Source of the DNA: Erythrobacter sanguineus
GTDB taxonomy: Bacteria > Pseudomonadota > Alphaproteobacteria > Sphingomonadales > Sphingomonadaceae
Length of the DNA: 64,000 nt
Assembly: GCF_900143235.1 (NCBI RefSeq)
Contig: NZ_FRDF01000003.1
Span: 102,001 to 166,000 of the forward strand
Reading direction: 5' to 3'
Both the position numbers and the translations under genes were made by a program. Positions 53,667 to 63,306 of the stretch are shown here, one piece after another. Within the stretch, counting starts at the first letter, position 1, and each line of letters begins with the position of its first letter. The notes under the pieces were generated by a model. It was not told the origin of the DNA, did not search any database, and saw nothing but the letters and a program-made list of their open reading frames with translations.

Positions 53667-53902
53667 TCCCGGCGTCCGGCTTTCGCTTTCCATGCGCGGG
53701 CGATGAAGCGCGGCAGGAAGAAGAATTCGAGCAATCCGGTCACCGCCAGCACCACTCCCACTACCCATGGCAGGCCGATCAACCCGCGGGCAATCGCGAG
53801 ACCGAACATAAGCGTGGCGATCCCGCCGAAGCGTACTGCGTTTAGGATGATGAAGCGTTGCCGCGCCAGCGCCTCGGCCGCTTCCTGCGCGGAACGGGTC
53901 AT
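53663..53902 (-). CDS. Small two-helix membrane protein
   Basis: 79 residues with two membrane helices (about 21-40 and 44-62) and a basic C-terminus (ARAWKAKAGRRE). I do not recognise a family. It overlaps the HAD gene upstream and ATP12 downstream, each by four bases, so it is certainly co-translated. Position directly before ATP12 suggests, but does not show, a link to ATP synthase assembly. Confidence 0.75.
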   Translation of the reverse strand: MTRSAQEAAEALARQRFIILNAVRFGGIATLMFGLAIARGLIGLPWVVGVVLAVTGLLEFFFLPRFIARAWKAKAGRRE

Positions 53903-54567
53903 GGCAGCGCCGCCTCCAGCGCTTGTGACAGGGCTGCGGCGCTATCCGCCACGCTGATCGCGCCGCTCGCCAGCAATTCGGCCGGTGCATGATAGCCCCA
54001 GGCCACCCCGACCGCGCGCACCCCGGCGCTGCGGGCCATCGCCATGTCGAAGCTGGTATCGCCGATCATCACCGCTTGCGCGGGCAGCGCGCCAGCTTCG
54101 AACAGCGCGGCTTCGAGCATGGCGGGATGGGGTTTGGAAGGGTGGCGGTCGGCGGTCTGGAGCGAGACGAACAGATCGGCGATCCCGTGGGTGGCAAGGC
54201 AGGCGGCAAGCCCCCGGTCAGACTTGCCGGTGGCCACCGCAAGGCTCCAGCCGGCGGCGTGCAACCCGCCGAGCAATTCGGCAATGCCATCATAGAGCGG
54301 TTCGTCAAGCAGGCCTTCCTCGCGCCGGGCGCGGAAGCTGGAACGGTAGAATTCGGTCACCGCGCGGGCCTGTTCGTCGGGCAGATCGGGGGCAAGCTGG
54401 CGCACGGCGACCGGCAGGCTGAGCCCGACCACGCGCCGCACGATCTGCGGATCGGGCGCGGTCAGCCCGGCGCGGGCAAAGGCACGGTCCATCGCCCAGC
54501 AGACATCGGCCTGCCCGTCGACCAGCGTGCCGTCGCAATCGAACACGGCAAGGCGGGGGGCGCTCAC
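53899..54567 (-). CDS. HAD-superfamily phosphatase (Gph/PGP-like)
   Basis: 222 residues. HAD motifs: 'VFDCDGTLVD' (motif I, with the nucleophile Asp at residue 9), 'VATGKS' (II), the Lys of 'SKPHP' (III), and 'MIGDTSFDM' (IV). The cap domain is helical, as in phosphoglycolate phosphatase; substrate not certain. GTG 54567 overlaps the rluC stop (GTGA). Confidence 0.9.
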   Translation of the reverse strand: MSAPRLAVFDCDGTLVDGQADVCWAMDRAFARAGLTAPDPQIVRRVVGLSLPVAVRQLAPDLPDEQARAVTEFYRSSFRARREEGLLDEPLYDGIAELLGGLHAAGWSLAVATGKSDRGLAACLATHGIADLFVSLQTADRHPSKPHPAMLEAALFEAGALPAQAVMIGDTSFDMAMARSAGVRAVGVAWGYHAPAELLASGAISVADSAAALSQALEAALP

Positions 54568-55769
54568 TTGCGCGGGCTCTTGGGCTTGGGCCTTCCTGCG
54601 GCGGGGCCCTTGGGCTTGGCCTTCGGCTTGGCCGCCGCCGCACCGCGCGCGCGCCGGGGGGCACGGGTTTCCTTGCGCGCCTGCTTGAAGTGGCGGCGGG
54701 CCGCCTGCTTCTTTTCCTCTGCCGAGCGTTCCGGCGCCTCTTCGCGCAAGGGCGAGGCATCGGACAGGCCGGGATCGAAACCCAGCACGTCCATGCTGGC
54801 GGCAAAATGATGCGGCAGGTCGGCGGTCACATCCAACTTGCCGCCGGTGCCTTCTCCTGCCTTGGGTTCGGAGATGATCAGGCGGCGCGCGTGGAGGTGC
54901 ATCTTGCGGCTGACCGCGCCGGTCAGGAAGGCATCCGGCCCGCCATATTTGCCGTCGCCCACAATCGGATGGCCGATCGCGGCCATATGCACGCGCAGCT
55001 GGTGGGTGCGCCCGGTCAGCGGTTCCAGTTCCACCCAGGCGGCGCGCTCTCCAGCATGGTCGACCACGCGGTAGCGGGTCTTGGCCGCCGCGCCACCTTC
55101 CTCGTCGATATGCATCTTCTCGCCGCCGGTCCCCGGCTGCTTGGCAAGCGGGGCGTCGATCACGCCTTCGGCAAGGTCGGGATGGCCCACCACCAGCGCC
55201 CAATAGACCTTGCGCGCCGAACGGCTGGCGAAGCGTTTGGAAAAGCTTGCGGCGCTCCCCGGTGTGCGGGCGATCAGCAGCACGCCCGATGTATCCTTGT
55301 CGAGCCGGTGAACCAGCCGCGGTCGCGGCGTCTTTTCGTCCGTGACGAAGGCGTCGAGCAGCCCGTCGACATGCTTGGTCATCTTGCTGCCGCCCTGGGT
55401 GGCAAGGCCCGGCGGCTTGTTCAGCACGATTGCGGAGGGGGTTTCGCGGATCACCATCGCCTTGGCCTCGGCGATCTGTTCGGGGCTGAGCGTGCGGGTG
55501 CGCGGCGCGGTTTTGCGCGCGGTGGGCGCATCCTCTCCGCCCGGTGGTACGCGCAGCACCTGACCGGTTTCGAGGCGATCCTCGGGCTTGGCGCGCTTGC
55601 CATCGACCCGGATCTGCCCGGTGCGCGCCCAGCGAGATACTGTCGCAAAGCCGATCTGCGGAAGATTGCGCTTGAACCAGCGATCCAGCCGGATGCCGTC
55701 ATCATCCTCGCCGACCGTAAACTGGCGGACGTTGTCGGTCGGGGCGCTGTTATCAGGCACCGGGGTCAT
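54564..55769 (-). CDS. rluC: RluA-family pseudouridine synthase, RluC-like, with basic tail
   Basis: 401 residues. S4 domain at about 25-75 ('RLDRWFKRNLPQIGFATVSRW') and catalytic 'RLVHRLDKDTSGVLLIAR' with the nucleophile Asp; it probably modifies 23S rRNA positions near 955/2504/2580. The last 55 or so residues are Lys/Arg/Ala/Pro-rich, an added RNA-binding-type tail not found in E. coli RluC. ATG overlaps crcB (ATGA). A second RluA-type gene (rluD) is present at 29714. Confidence 0.9.
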   Translation of the reverse strand: MTPVPDNSAPTDNVRQFTVGEDDDGIRLDRWFKRNLPQIGFATVSRWARTGQIRVDGKRAKPEDRLETGQVLRVPPGGEDAPTARKTAPRTRTLSPEQIAEAKAMVIRETPSAIVLNKPPGLATQGGSKMTKHVDGLLDAFVTDEKTPRPRLVHRLDKDTSGVLLIARTPGSAASFSKRFASRSARKVYWALVVGHPDLAEGVIDAPLAKQPGTGGEKMHIDEEGGAAAKTRYRVVDHAGERAAWVELEPLTGRTHQLRVHMAAIGHPIVGDGKYGGPDAFLTGAVSRKMHLHARRLIISEPKAGEGTGGKLDVTADLPHHFAASMDVLGFDPGLSDASPLREEAPERSAEEKKQAARRHFKQARKETRAPRRARGAAAAKPKAKPKGPAAGRPKPKSPRK

Positions 55770-56179
55770 GGCACGCTCTGCGCGGCGACGAGGCCGACGA
55801 TCACGGCTGCCATTCCGGCGATCAGCGAGGCCGCGGCATAGCCCGCCGCCAGCCCCACCTGCCCGCGGTGAATCAGCGTGACAAGCTCGGAGCTGAAGGC
55901 GCTGAAGGTGGTAAAGCCGCCCAGCAGACCGACACCGACAAAAAGGCGCCAGGGTTCGGCGGACTGCGGGTTGAAACTTCCCCGCGCCAGCCAGCCGACC
56001 AGCGCGCCCATGGCGAGGCTGCCGACGATGTTCACCGCGAGCGTGCCCCAGGGAAAGGCGTTGCCCGGCCCGGAGAGGTTCGTCACGACGCGGCCCACAT
56101 GATAGCGCAGCACCGAGCCGACTGCGCCGCCCACGGCGACAGTCATGCTTGCAAAGAGAGGGGAAGGTTCACCGGCCAT
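55766..56179 (-). CDS. crcB: Fluoride channel CrcB/Fluc
   Basis: 137 residues, four membrane helices, with 'AVGGAVGSVLRYHVGR', 'PWGTLAVNIVGS' (the channel Asn) and 'GFTTFSAFSSE' (Phe-box). Dual-topology dimers export fluoride. ATG 56179 is preferred over upstream in-frame starts since it precedes the first helix by about ten residues. First gene of the five-gene overlap operon. No fluoride riboswitch was recognised upstream. Confidence 0.92.
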   Translation of the reverse strand: MAGEPSPLFASMTVAVGGAVGSVLRYHVGRVVTNLSGPGNAFPWGTLAVNIVGSLAMGALVGWLARGSFNPQSAEPWRLFVGVGLLGGFTTFSAFSSELVTLIHRGQVGLAAGYAAASLIAGMAAVIVGLVAAQSVP

Positions 56180-56422
56180 CGCCCGCCCATAGCGAGGCAT
56201 GGCCGCTCTGCCTAGCGTGGCTGCACCACTCTTCGGGCGGCTTTGTATGCTGACGGGCATGCTGACGGCTTGCCTTTAGGGCGCTGTTGGACTATCGGGG
56301 CCACCATTCGTGGGCGGCTCCCTGTGGGAATCGCCCGCATTTCATTGGCAAATCACCGCGCATCCCCGCGTAGAATCGCAGCGGGGCTCTGGGCGTTTTT
56401 GAAACTGAGGTAGTCGTCGTTT

Positions 56423-56629
56423 ATGCAAATCATCGTTCGCGATAACAATGTCGATCAGGCCCTGCGCGCGCTCAAGAAGAAGCTGCAGCGTGAAGGCGTT
56501 TATCGCGAGATGAAGCTGCGTCGCCACTACGAAAAGCCGAGCGAGAAGCGCGCCCGTGAAAAGGCTGCCGCCGTACGCCGCGCCCGCAAGATGGAGCGCA
56601 AGCGGATGGAGCGTGACGGGGCCAAGTGA
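56423..56629 (+). CDS. rpsU: 30S ribosomal protein S21
   Basis: 68 residues, highly basic: '[25 protein letters not shown]' start and a Lys/Arg-rich C-terminal helix. It sits on the 30S platform near the anti-Shine-Dalgarno site. Monocistronic, with a terminator downstream. Confidence 0.97.
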   Translation: MQIIVRDNNVDQALRALKKKLQREGVYREMKLRRHYEKPSEKRAREKAAAVRRARKMERKRMERDGAK

Positions 56630-56694
56630 TCCTGTCGCCGGGCGGCCTGCGTTTGCGCGCAAGCTGCTTGAATCCCCCTTTCCGATAAGCCATC

Positions 56695-56722
56695 AGGGCG
56701 CGGCTCATACCCGCGCCCTTTT
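56695..56722 (+). terminator. Terminator after rpsU
   Basis: A 9-bp stem AGGGCGCGG/CCGCGCCCT, loop CTCATAC, followed by TTT. 66 bases past the S21 stop. Confidence 0.75.
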
Positions 56723-56768
56723 GCCGTCATAGCGCGGTGCAGGTCGCGCTGCCACTCAGGACCATATC

Positions 56769-57359
56769 ATGACCGAGATTACCCGCGTTCCGATCCACCC
56801 CGTCGCCAAAGGTTCGCTGACCAAGCTGTGGATTGGCGTCATCCTTGCCATCGCCATCGGGGCGGGGCTGGCCTGGGCCGCTGTTCCGCGCGGGCTGAAT
56901 GTCGATACGATCACCGCCGGCACCGGCCCGATGCCGCAGACCGGCGATGTCCTGTTCATCAAGTACACGGGTAAGCTGGCCGCAGACGGCACGGTGTTTG
57001 ACGAATCGCGCGACATCCCGCTGCCCGTCGAAGGGATCTTCCCCGAAGGCACGCCCTTCCCGATCGAGGAAGGCGCGACCATTCCCGGCTTCTTTGAAGG
57101 GCTTCAGCAGATGCAGAAGGGCGGCAAGTACACGCTCTTTATCCCGGCCGACAAGGCCTACGGGGCGGAACCGCCGCCGGGTGCGCCGATCCCGGCCAAT
57201 GCCGATCTCGAATTCGAGATCGAGGTGGTGGACGTGATGAGCCAGCAGACCTTCGAGCGCAATCTCGCCATCCTGCAGCAGGCGATGCAAAGTCAGATGG
57301 GCGCAGGTGCGGGCGGCCCCGGCGGCCCTGCTGGCGCGCCGCCTGTACCGGGCCAGTAA
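56769..57359 (+). CDS. Membrane-anchored FKBP-type peptidyl-prolyl isomerase
   Basis: 196 residues. One membrane helix (about 19-38), then an FKBP domain with '[22 protein letters not shown]', '[36 protein letters not shown]', and a Gly/Pro-rich tail. It accelerates proline isomerisation in the periplasm. It lies 11 bases upstream of gatC and may share its transcript. Confidence 0.93.
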   Translation: MTEITRVPIHPVAKGSLTKLWIGVILAIAIGAGLAWAAVPRGLNVDTITAGTGPMPQTGDVLFIKYTGKLAADGTVFDESRDIPLPVEGIFPEGTPFPIEEGATIPGFFEGLQQMQKGGKYTLFIPADKAYGAEPPPGAPIPANADLEFEIEVVDVMSQQTFERNLAILQQAMQSQMGAGAGGPGGPAGAPPVPGQ

Positions 57360-57370
57360 GGAGGCTGAGC

Positions 57371-57673
57371 ATGTCGGTGGACAAGGCAACGGTCGCCAGG
57401 ATCGCCAGCCTCGCGCGCATCCACATGGAGGATGCCGAGCTTGAACGCATGGTGCCCGAACTGAACGGCATCCTCGAATGGGTCGAACAATTGGGCGAGG
57501 TCGATGTGACCGGGATCGAGCCGATGGCGGCGGTGATCCCCAACAGCCTGCGCCTGCGCGATGACGTGGTCGATGCCGATCCGCGGACAGGCGGCGGGCG
57601 GCGCGCGGATGTGCTCGCCAATGCCCCTGTGGCCGAACACGGGTTCTTTGGCGTGCCGAAGGTGATCGAGTAA
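57371..57673 (+). CDS. gatC: Aspartyl/glutamyl-tRNA amidotransferase subunit C
   Basis: 100 residues. '[39 protein letters not shown]' and 'LRDDVV' are typical GatC. It links GatA and GatB. The stop is immediately followed by the gatA ATG. Confidence 0.96.
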   Translation: MSVDKATVARIASLARIHMEDAELERMVPELNGILEWVEQLGEVDVTGIEPMAAVIPNSLRLRDDVVDADPRTGGGRRADVLANAPVAEHGFFGVPKVIE

Positions 57674-59179
57674 ATGACTGACCTTACCCAACTCGGCGTA
57701 AAAGACATTCGCGACGGCGTGCGCGACGGCACCTTCACCGCGCGCGAAGTGGCGGAAAGCCTCAACGCGGCCGTGGCGGATGCCGCCGCGCTGAACGCCT
57801 TCATCGTCACCACGCCCGACCACGCGCTTGCCGCCGCCGATGCGGTTGATGCGGCGCGCGCCTCTGGCGAAACGCTGGGCGCAATGGCAGGCGTCCCGAT
57901 CGGGATGAAAGACCTGTTCGCTACCAACGGCGTGCAGACCACGGCGGCCAGCCACATTCTCGAAGGCTTCACCCCCCGCTACGAATCGACTGTCTCGCAA
58001 AAGCTGTGGGATGCGGGCGCGGGGATGCTGGGCAAGCTGAACCTTGATCAGTTCGCGATGGGATCGTCCAACGAAACCAGCTATTTCGGCAATGTCGCCT
58101 CGCCCTGGCGCAAGGATGGGTCGAACCAGCCGATGAGCCCCGGCGGCTCCTCGGGCGGGTCGTCCTCGGCTGTGGCGGCGCGGATTGCGCCTGCTGCGAC
58201 CGGCACCGACACCGGCGGATCAATCCGGCAACCGGCGGCCTTCACCGGCATCTGCGGGATCAAGCCGACCTATGGCCGCTGTTCGCGCTGGGGCGTGGTT
58301 GCCTTTGCCTCCAGCCTCGATCAGGCCGGGCCGATGGCGCGCTCGGTGGAAGATTGCGCGATCATGCTCGGTGCGATGGCCGGGTTCGATCCCAAGGATT
58401 CGACCAGCCTCCAGATGGACGTGCCCGATTGGGAAGGCGCGCTGAGCGCCGACCTGCGCGGCAAGCGCGTCGGCATCCCGCGCGAATACCGGATGGAGGG
58501 CACCGATCAGGCGATCCTCGATTCGTGGGAGCAGGGCAAGGCGTGGCTGAAGGACGCGGGCGCGGAAATCGTCGACGTCTCGTTGCCGCACACCAAATAT
58601 GCGCTGCCCGCCTATTACATCATCGCCCCCGCCGAAGCATCGAGCAACCTTGCCCGTTATGACGGGGTGCGTTACGGGTTGCGCGATCTGCCCGAACCCG
58701 GCTCGGGGGCCGGGGCAAGCGGCAGCGGCTTGCAGGACATGTACGCCGCCACCCGCGCCGCCGGGTTCGGGGACGAGGTCAAGCGCCGCATCCTGATCGG
58801 CACCTATGTGCTCTCGGCGGGCTTTTACGATGCCTATTACACCCAGGCGCAAAAGGTCCGCGCGCTGGTCGCGCGCGATTTCGAGCGCGCGTTCGAGCAG
58901 TGCGACGTGATCCTCGCGCCCACCACGCCGACCGCGAGCTTCCCGCTGGGTTCGATGAACGCAGACCCGCTGACGATGTATCTCAACGACGTCTTCGCCG
59001 TGCCAGCCAGCCTCGCAGGCCTGCCCGCAATGAGCGTGCCTGCGACGATCAACGCCGATGGCTTGCCGCTTGGCCTGCAACTGGTGGGCCGACCGTTTGA
59101 TGAGCAGGGCGTGCTGAATGCCGGGCTGGCGATCCAACAGCGGGCGGGCTTCGCGGCGAAGCCGGAGAAGTGGTGGTGA
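57674..59179 (+). CDS. gatA: Aspartyl/glutamyl-tRNA amidotransferase subunit A
   Basis: 501 residues, the glutaminase subunit. Catalytic Lys79 ('PIGMKDLF'), the Ser-rich loop '[14 protein letters not shown]' and nucleophile Ser in '[12 protein letters not shown]' are intact. It releases ammonia from glutamine for transamidation of Glu-tRNA(Gln) and perhaps Asp-tRNA(Asn). The stop overlaps a small membrane gene by four bases. Confidence 0.97.
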   Translation: MTDLTQLGVKDIRDGVRDGTFTAREVAESLNAAVADAAALNAFIVTTPDHALAAADAVDAARASGETLGAMAGVPIGMKDLFATNGVQTTAASHILEGFTPRYESTVSQKLWDAGAGMLGKLNLDQFAMGSSNETSYFGNVASPWRKDGSNQPMSPGGSSGGSSSAVAARIAPAATGTDTGGSIRQPAAFTGICGIKPTYGRCSRWGVVAFASSLDQAGPMARSVEDCAIMLGAMAGFDPKDSTSLQMDVPDWEGALSADLRGKRVGIPREYRMEGTDQAILDSWEQGKAWLKDAGAEIVDVSLPHTKYALPAYYIIAPAEASSNLARYDGVRYGLRDLPEPGSGAGASGSGLQDMYAATRAAGFGDEVKRRILIGTYVLSAGFYDAYYTQAQKVRALVARDFERAFEQCDVILAPTTPTASFPLGSMNADPLTMYLNDVFAVPASLAGLPAMSVPATINADGLPLGLQLVGRPFDEQGVLNAGLAIQQRAGFAAKPEKWW

Positions 59180-59331
59180 CCCCCGATACCGCGCTGTGGC
59201 TTGCCGGGATCGGCATCGCCCTCGCGGTGCCGCTCACCTTCATGGTCGCCAATTGGGTGAGGAAACACGTCGATCACGGCGAAATGCGATTCGGGCCTGA
59301 TGGCAAGGTGATCGAGGACGACAAGGATTAG
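59176..59331 (+). CDS. Small single-pass membrane protein between gatA and gatB
   Basis: 51 residues from a GTG at 59176, overlapping the gatA stop (GTGA): M-T-P-D-T-A-L-W-L then one helix (about 7-27, '[20 protein letters not shown]') and an acidic cytoplasmic tail ('[12 protein letters not shown]'). The four-base overlap and a normal codon pattern support translation. The family is not recognised; similar tiny ORFs are easily missed in annotation. Confidence 0.65.
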   Translation: MTPDTALWLAGIGIALAVPLTFMVANWVRKHVDHGEMRFGPDGKVIEDDKD

Positions 59332-59341
59332 GGCTCTGTGC

Positions 59342-59403
59342 GCTCCTGCGAAAGCAGGAGCCCAGCGGCGCAAGGTTCGATGGGACTCCTGCTTTCGCAG
59401 GAG
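59342..59403. repeat. Pair of inverted hairpin repeats (REP/BIME-like)
   Basis: GCTCCTGC-GAAA-GCAGGAGC (59342-59361) and, 24 bases on, CTCCTGC-TTTC-GCAGGAG (59386-59403). The second is the reverse complement of the first, so the unit is a head-to-head REP pair, common in Sphingomonadales and related genomes. Between the small membrane gene and gatB, where it could modulate gatB expression. Confidence 0.75.
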
Positions 59404-59423
59404 ATCACGAAGGTAGAGCAGAC

Positions 59424-60920
59424 ATGAGCAATTATCGCATTCAGGGTGCCACCGGCGAATGGGAGGTCGTGATCGGCCTGGAAGTCCACGCGCAGGTGAC
59501 CTCGAACTCCAAGCTGTTCTCCGGCGCGGCGACCGCCTTCGGGGCCGAACCCAACAGCCAAGTCTCCCTTGTCGATGCCGCGATGCCGGGGATGCTGCCC
59601 GTGCTCAACCGCGAATGCGTCCGGCAGGCGGTGCGCACCGGGATGGCGATTGACGCGCAGATCAACGCGTGGAGCCGGTTTGACCGCAAGAATTATTTCT
59701 ACGCTGATCTGCCGCAGGGCTACCAGATCAGCCAGCTTTACCACCCGATCGTAGGCGAAGGGCAGCTGCTGATCGAGGCGGACGAGAAGGCGGGCATCCC
59801 GGAAGACAAGATCATCGGGATCGAGCGCATCCATATCGAACAGGACGCAGGCAAGCTGATGCATGATCAGCACCCGACCATGTCCTATGTCGACCTCAAC
59901 CGCTCGGGCGTGGCGCTGATGGAAATCGTCAGCCGCCCTGACATGCGCTCGCCTGCCGAGGCGGGGGCCTATGTGCGCAAGCTGCGTGCGATCCTCCGCT
60001 ATGTCGGCTCGTGCGATGGCAACATGGAAGAAGGCTCGATGCGCGCCGACGTGAACGTCAGTGTGCGCCGTCCGGGCGAGGAATTCGGCACCCGTACGGA
60101 AACCAAGAACGTCAACTCCGTGCGCTTCGTCATGCAGACGATTGAGCATGAGGCGATGCGGCAGGTCGATGTGCTGGAGGCAGGCGGAAAGATCGTGCAG
60201 GAAACCCGGCTGTTTGATCCCGGCACCGGCACCACGCGGACCATGCGCAGCAAGGAAGACGCGCATGATTATCGCTACTTCCCCGATCCCGATCTGCTGC
60301 CGCTGGTGCTGGAGGAGGATTTCCTCGCAGAATGCCGCGCGTCCCTGCCCGAACTGCCCGATGCCAAGCGCACGCGTTACACCGATGTGCTGGGCCTCAC
60401 CCCCTACAACGCCCGCGAACTGACCGCCGAGGTCGAGACCTTCGCGCGGTTCGAAACCCTGCTGGCTGAAACCGCCAAGGCGATCGGCAAGGACGAAGCC
60501 AAGGTCGCCACGCAGGTCGCCAATTGGTCACTCTCGGTCGCGCCGGGGGTGATGAAGGCGATCGGCGATGAAGGCGACCCCGCCAACGCCACCGCCGCTG
60601 CGCAGGCAAGCATCCTCGCGATGGCTGACAAGGGCGAAATCAGCGGCGGGCAGGCGAAGGAAATCTTTGAAATCGTTCTTAAGACCGGGCGTGAACCGTC
60701 TGAGATTGCAGACGCCGAAGGGCTGAAGCAGGTCAGCGACACCGGCGCGATCGAAGCGGCTGTCGACGCAATCATCGCTGCCAATGCCGACAAGGTCGAA
60801 CAGTACCGCGGCGGCAAGGAGGCACTGTTCGGCTTCTTCGTCGGCCAGACGATGAAGGCAATGCAGGGCAAGGCCAATCCGGGCGTGGTAAACCAGTTGT
60901 TGAAGGACAAGCTGGGCTGA
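59424..60920 (+). CDS. gatB: Aspartyl/glutamyl-tRNA amidotransferase subunit B
   Basis: 498 residues. '[21 protein letters not shown]', '[17 protein letters not shown]' and the '[21 protein letters not shown]' kinase region mark GatB, and the YqeY-like tail ends the protein. It phosphorylates and transamidates mischarged tRNA. ATG 59424 is preceded by a usable GGTAGAG. TGATG overlap with the next gene. Confidence 0.97.
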   Translation: MSNYRIQGATGEWEVVIGLEVHAQVTSNSKLFSGAATAFGAEPNSQVSLVDAAMPGMLPVLNRECVRQAVRTGMAIDAQINAWSRFDRKNYFYADLPQGYQISQLYHPIVGEGQLLIEADEKAGIPEDKIIGIERIHIEQDAGKLMHDQHPTMSYVDLNRSGVALMEIVSRPDMRSPAEAGAYVRKLRAILRYVGSCDGNMEEGSMRADVNVSVRRPGEEFGTRTETKNVNSVRFVMQTIEHEAMRQVDVLEAGGKIVQETRLFDPGTGTTRTMRSKEDAHDYRYFPDPDLLPLVLEEDFLAECRASLPELPDAKRTRYTDVLGLTPYNARELTAEVETFARFETLLAETAKAIGKDEAKVATQVANWSLSVAPGVMKAIGDEGDPANATAAAQASILAMADKGEISGGQAKEIFEIVLKTGREPSEIADAEGLKQVSDTGAIEAAVDAIIAANADKVEQYRGGKEALFGFFVGQTMKAMQGKANPGVVNQLLKDKLG

Positions 60921-61330
60921 TGACGCTCGGATGTTTCTGCGGCGCGGTCAGCTTGACGACCGCCAGAAAGCCTAATTTTGTCCACGCCTGCAATTGCGAC
61001 TTGTGCCGCAAGGCCGGTGCGCAATGGGGCTATTTCGATCCCGCCGAGGTCACTGTCACCGGCCCGACCTCCACTTATCAGCGCTGTGACAAGCCAGAGC
61101 CGGGGGTCGATGTCCATTTCTGTCAGGCGTGCGGGTCGACCACTCACTTCCGTCTGACCGAGGCAGCGGCGCAAAAGCATGGCGATTTAGTGATGGGTGT
61201 CAACGCGGGGCTCGCCGACGAGGCAGAGCTCGCCGGAACCGAACTGCGATACCCCGACGGCAAGAATTGGTCGGGCGAGGGCGAGTTCGGCTATGTTCGA
61301 CCCAGCCGGATAATCGGCTCTGTTGCCTGA
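60920..61330 (+). CDS. GFA/CENP-V zinc-binding domain protein
   Basis: 136 residues. Cysteines C5, C7, C24, C26 and C29 ('HACNCDLCRK') and 'HFCQACGSTTHF' are the two zinc-site blocks of the GFA family. Related proteins bind glutathione adducts, but true formaldehyde-activating function is not established for most. ATG overlaps the gatB stop; trmL follows after eight bases. Confidence 0.87.
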   Translation: MTLGCFCGAVSLTTARKPNFVHACNCDLCRKAGAQWGYFDPAEVTVTGPTSTYQRCDKPEPGVDVHFCQACGSTTHFRLTEAAAQKHGDLVMGVNAGLADEAELAGTELRYPDGKNWSGEGEFGYVRPSRIIGSVA

Positions 61331-61338
61331 CACGGGCA

Positions 61339-61794
61339 ATGACCGCCATCATCCTAGTCCAGCCCGAAATCCCCGGCAACACCGGCGCAGTCGGGCGCAC
61401 CTGTGTGGCGTTGGGGATGGAGCTGATCCTGATCCACCCGCTCGGCTTCGACATTTCGGACAAGCGGGTGAAGCGGTCGGGCCTTGATTACTGGCCGCAT
61501 GTGCGGCTGAGCGAATATGCCAGCTGGGAGGCTTTCCTGGACGAGCGCAGCCCGCGCCCGGACCAGCTGTTCCTGTTCGAGGAATTCGGCAGTCGCAGTT
61601 TCTACGAGCCGGAATACCCCGATGATGCCATGCTGGTGTTCGGGCAGGAAACCAAGGGGATTCCCAGGCCCATTATCGACCAGCATCCGGGCCGACTGTT
61701 CCACCTGCCGATGCGGTCCGACGTGATCCGCTCGCTTAACCTCGCCAACACGGTTTCCGCGGCGGCCTATCAGGCGCTGCGGGGCACGTTCTGA
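61339..61794 (+). CDS. trmL: tRNA (cytidine/uridine-34 2'-O)-methyltransferase TrmL
   Basis: 151 residues, a SPOUT methyltransferase with the trefoil-knot blocks 'QPEIPGNTGAVGRTC', 'LVFGQETKGIP' and 'SLNLANTVSAAAYQALR'. It methylates the wobble base of leucine tRNAs. ATG 61339 starts the conserved M-x-I-I-L-V-Q-P-E. Confidence 0.95.
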   Translation: MTAIILVQPEIPGNTGAVGRTCVALGMELILIHPLGFDISDKRVKRSGLDYWPHVRLSEYASWEAFLDERSPRPDQLFLFEEFGSRSFYEPEYPDDAMLVFGQETKGIPRPIIDQHPGRLFHLPMRSDVIRSLNLANTVSAAAYQALRGTF

Positions 61795-61807
61795 TGTTTG
61801 GTCGGGT

Positions 61808-63304
61808 TCACTCCAGACCTAACGCGTCAAGGTTCATAGTCGCGGCATTATAGCTCGCCTCCGCCAGCCGTCCGGCCAGTTCAGCGCGGATCGCGCGGAT
61901 CTGCGCATCGGCGGCGCTTTCCTCGCGCAGGTTGACGAGGAAGAAATCGCCCGCGCCCAGCCGGAAGCGGGTGCGTTCGGCCTGCACCATCTGGCTCGCC
62001 TGCTTGACTTCGGCATCGGCCAGATCGCTCAGCCGCAGGGCTGCGCCGAGGTTGGCGAGGATGTTATCGACCTCGGTGGTGATCTGGTCGGCAGTGCGGC
62101 GCTGGCGCAGTTCAGTCTCGCGCAGTTCGGCTTCGGCGCGTTGCAGCCGGCCTTGCGCTTCGCGGCGCTGCAAGGGGATGCTGAAGGTCACGCCGACCAA
62201 CGCCCCTGCCGTATTCCCCGTCGGTGACCCGATCTCGCCGATCCCGTCAGACACTTCGACCTTGGCCTCCAGCCGCGGCTGGAGGTCGTTGCGGCGCAGC
62301 TCCACCCGATTGGCGGCACGTTCGAGTGCAAGCCGGAAGTTCGCCAGTTCGGGGCGGCTCTGGATCACCTCGCTGATCGGCACCGCCAGCATGGTTTCAA
62401 GCGGCGGGATTTCCTTGAGCTTGGCGATGTCGGGCAATTGTTCGCGGGTTGGCACGATCAGTTCCCCGCTCGACCCCCGCAGATAGAAGCCAAGCGAGTT
62501 CGAGGCGGTCTCGAAGTCGCGCTTGGCCTGTTCGAGCAGCGTCCGGCGCCGCAGCAGGTTCTGTTCGTTCTCGACCAGAGCGATGCGCGGGCGGGCGCCC
62601 TCGCGCACTTCGCGCGCAAGACCGACCTGGCGCGCTTCGGCGATTTCGAGCAGTTCCTCGAACACGCGGATTTCCTCGCCTGCCGCGACCCAACGCCAAT
62701 AGGCGCGCAAGGCCTCCTGCTGGACGTTCAGTTGCACCAGCATGACATCGAGCCGCGCCTGACTGGCGGCGAGCCGGGTGTCCTCGATCGCGAAGCGGCG
62801 CGGATCAATGTCGCGGTCGCGCAGCAGCGAAAACAGCGCGCCAACATTGAACCGGCCGAATTCGGGGGAGTTGAAACTGCTCTGCGAGGTCGGCAGGGGC
62901 CCGCTCGAAAGAGTGTAGCCGCCGAACAACTGAGCGCCAAAGGGCCGCAATGGCTGGACCGCTTCGGCACGAACCGCCCCGCCATCATTGAAGCCGGTGA
63001 TCCGATCGAATGCCTCGGCGCGCAGCATCAGATCGAACGCCCCGTCGGCTGCCAGCTGATCGCTGCGCGTCGCGGCCTCGCGCTCGAAAGCCTCAAGGAT
63101 CGAGGGGAAGGTCAGCGCCGATGAACGCAGCACCTCGCCGGGAAGCAGCGGTCCCTGTCTGAGCGCGACCTCAAGCGGATCGCCCACCGGCGCGATATCC
63201 TGCGCCAGCGCCGCCGCTGGCGCAATCGCCAGCAACGCTGCGCTGCACACTGCCTGCGCCCATCCGCGTTGGACCCATCCGGGTTGTGCAAGGCGGGACG
63301 TCAT
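61808..63304 (-). CDS. TolC-family outer-membrane efflux protein
   Basis: 498 residues. Signal peptide ending 'AALA-Q', then two homologous coiled-coil/barrel repeats ('LNVQQEALRAYWRWVAAGE' and 'LRLSDLADAEVKQASQMVQAERTRFRLGAGDFFLVNLREES'). It forms the outer-membrane tunnel of a tripartite exporter. The membrane-fusion partner ends three bases upstream, so the two are co-transcribed. Convergent with trmL. Confidence 0.92.
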   Translation of the reverse strand: MTSRLAQPGWVQRGWAQAVCSAALLAIAPAAALAQDIAPVGDPLEVALRQGPLLPGEVLRSSALTFPSILEAFEREAATRSDQLAADGAFDLMLRAEAFDRITGFNDGGAVRAEAVQPLRPFGAQLFGGYTLSSGPLPTSQSSFNSPEFGRFNVGALFSLLRDRDIDPRRFAIEDTRLAASQARLDVMLVQLNVQQEALRAYWRWVAAGEEIRVFEELLEIAEARQVGLAREVREGARPRIALVENEQNLLRRRTLLEQAKRDFETASNSLGFYLRGSSGELIVPTREQLPDIAKLKEIPPLETMLAVPISEVIQSRPELANFRLALERAANRVELRRNDLQPRLEAKVEVSDGIGEIGSPTGNTAGALVGVTFSIPLQRREAQGRLQRAEAELRETELRQRRTADQITTEVDNILANLGAALRLSDLADAEVKQASQMVQAERTRFRLGAGDFFLVNLREESAADAQIRAIRAELAGRLAEASYNAATMNLDALGLE

Positions 63305-63306
63305 CG

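Noticed and set aside
55766..56422. Possible fluoride riboswitch before crcB
   Set aside because: The region upstream of 56179 lacks the conserved pseudoknot elements as far as can be read by eye.
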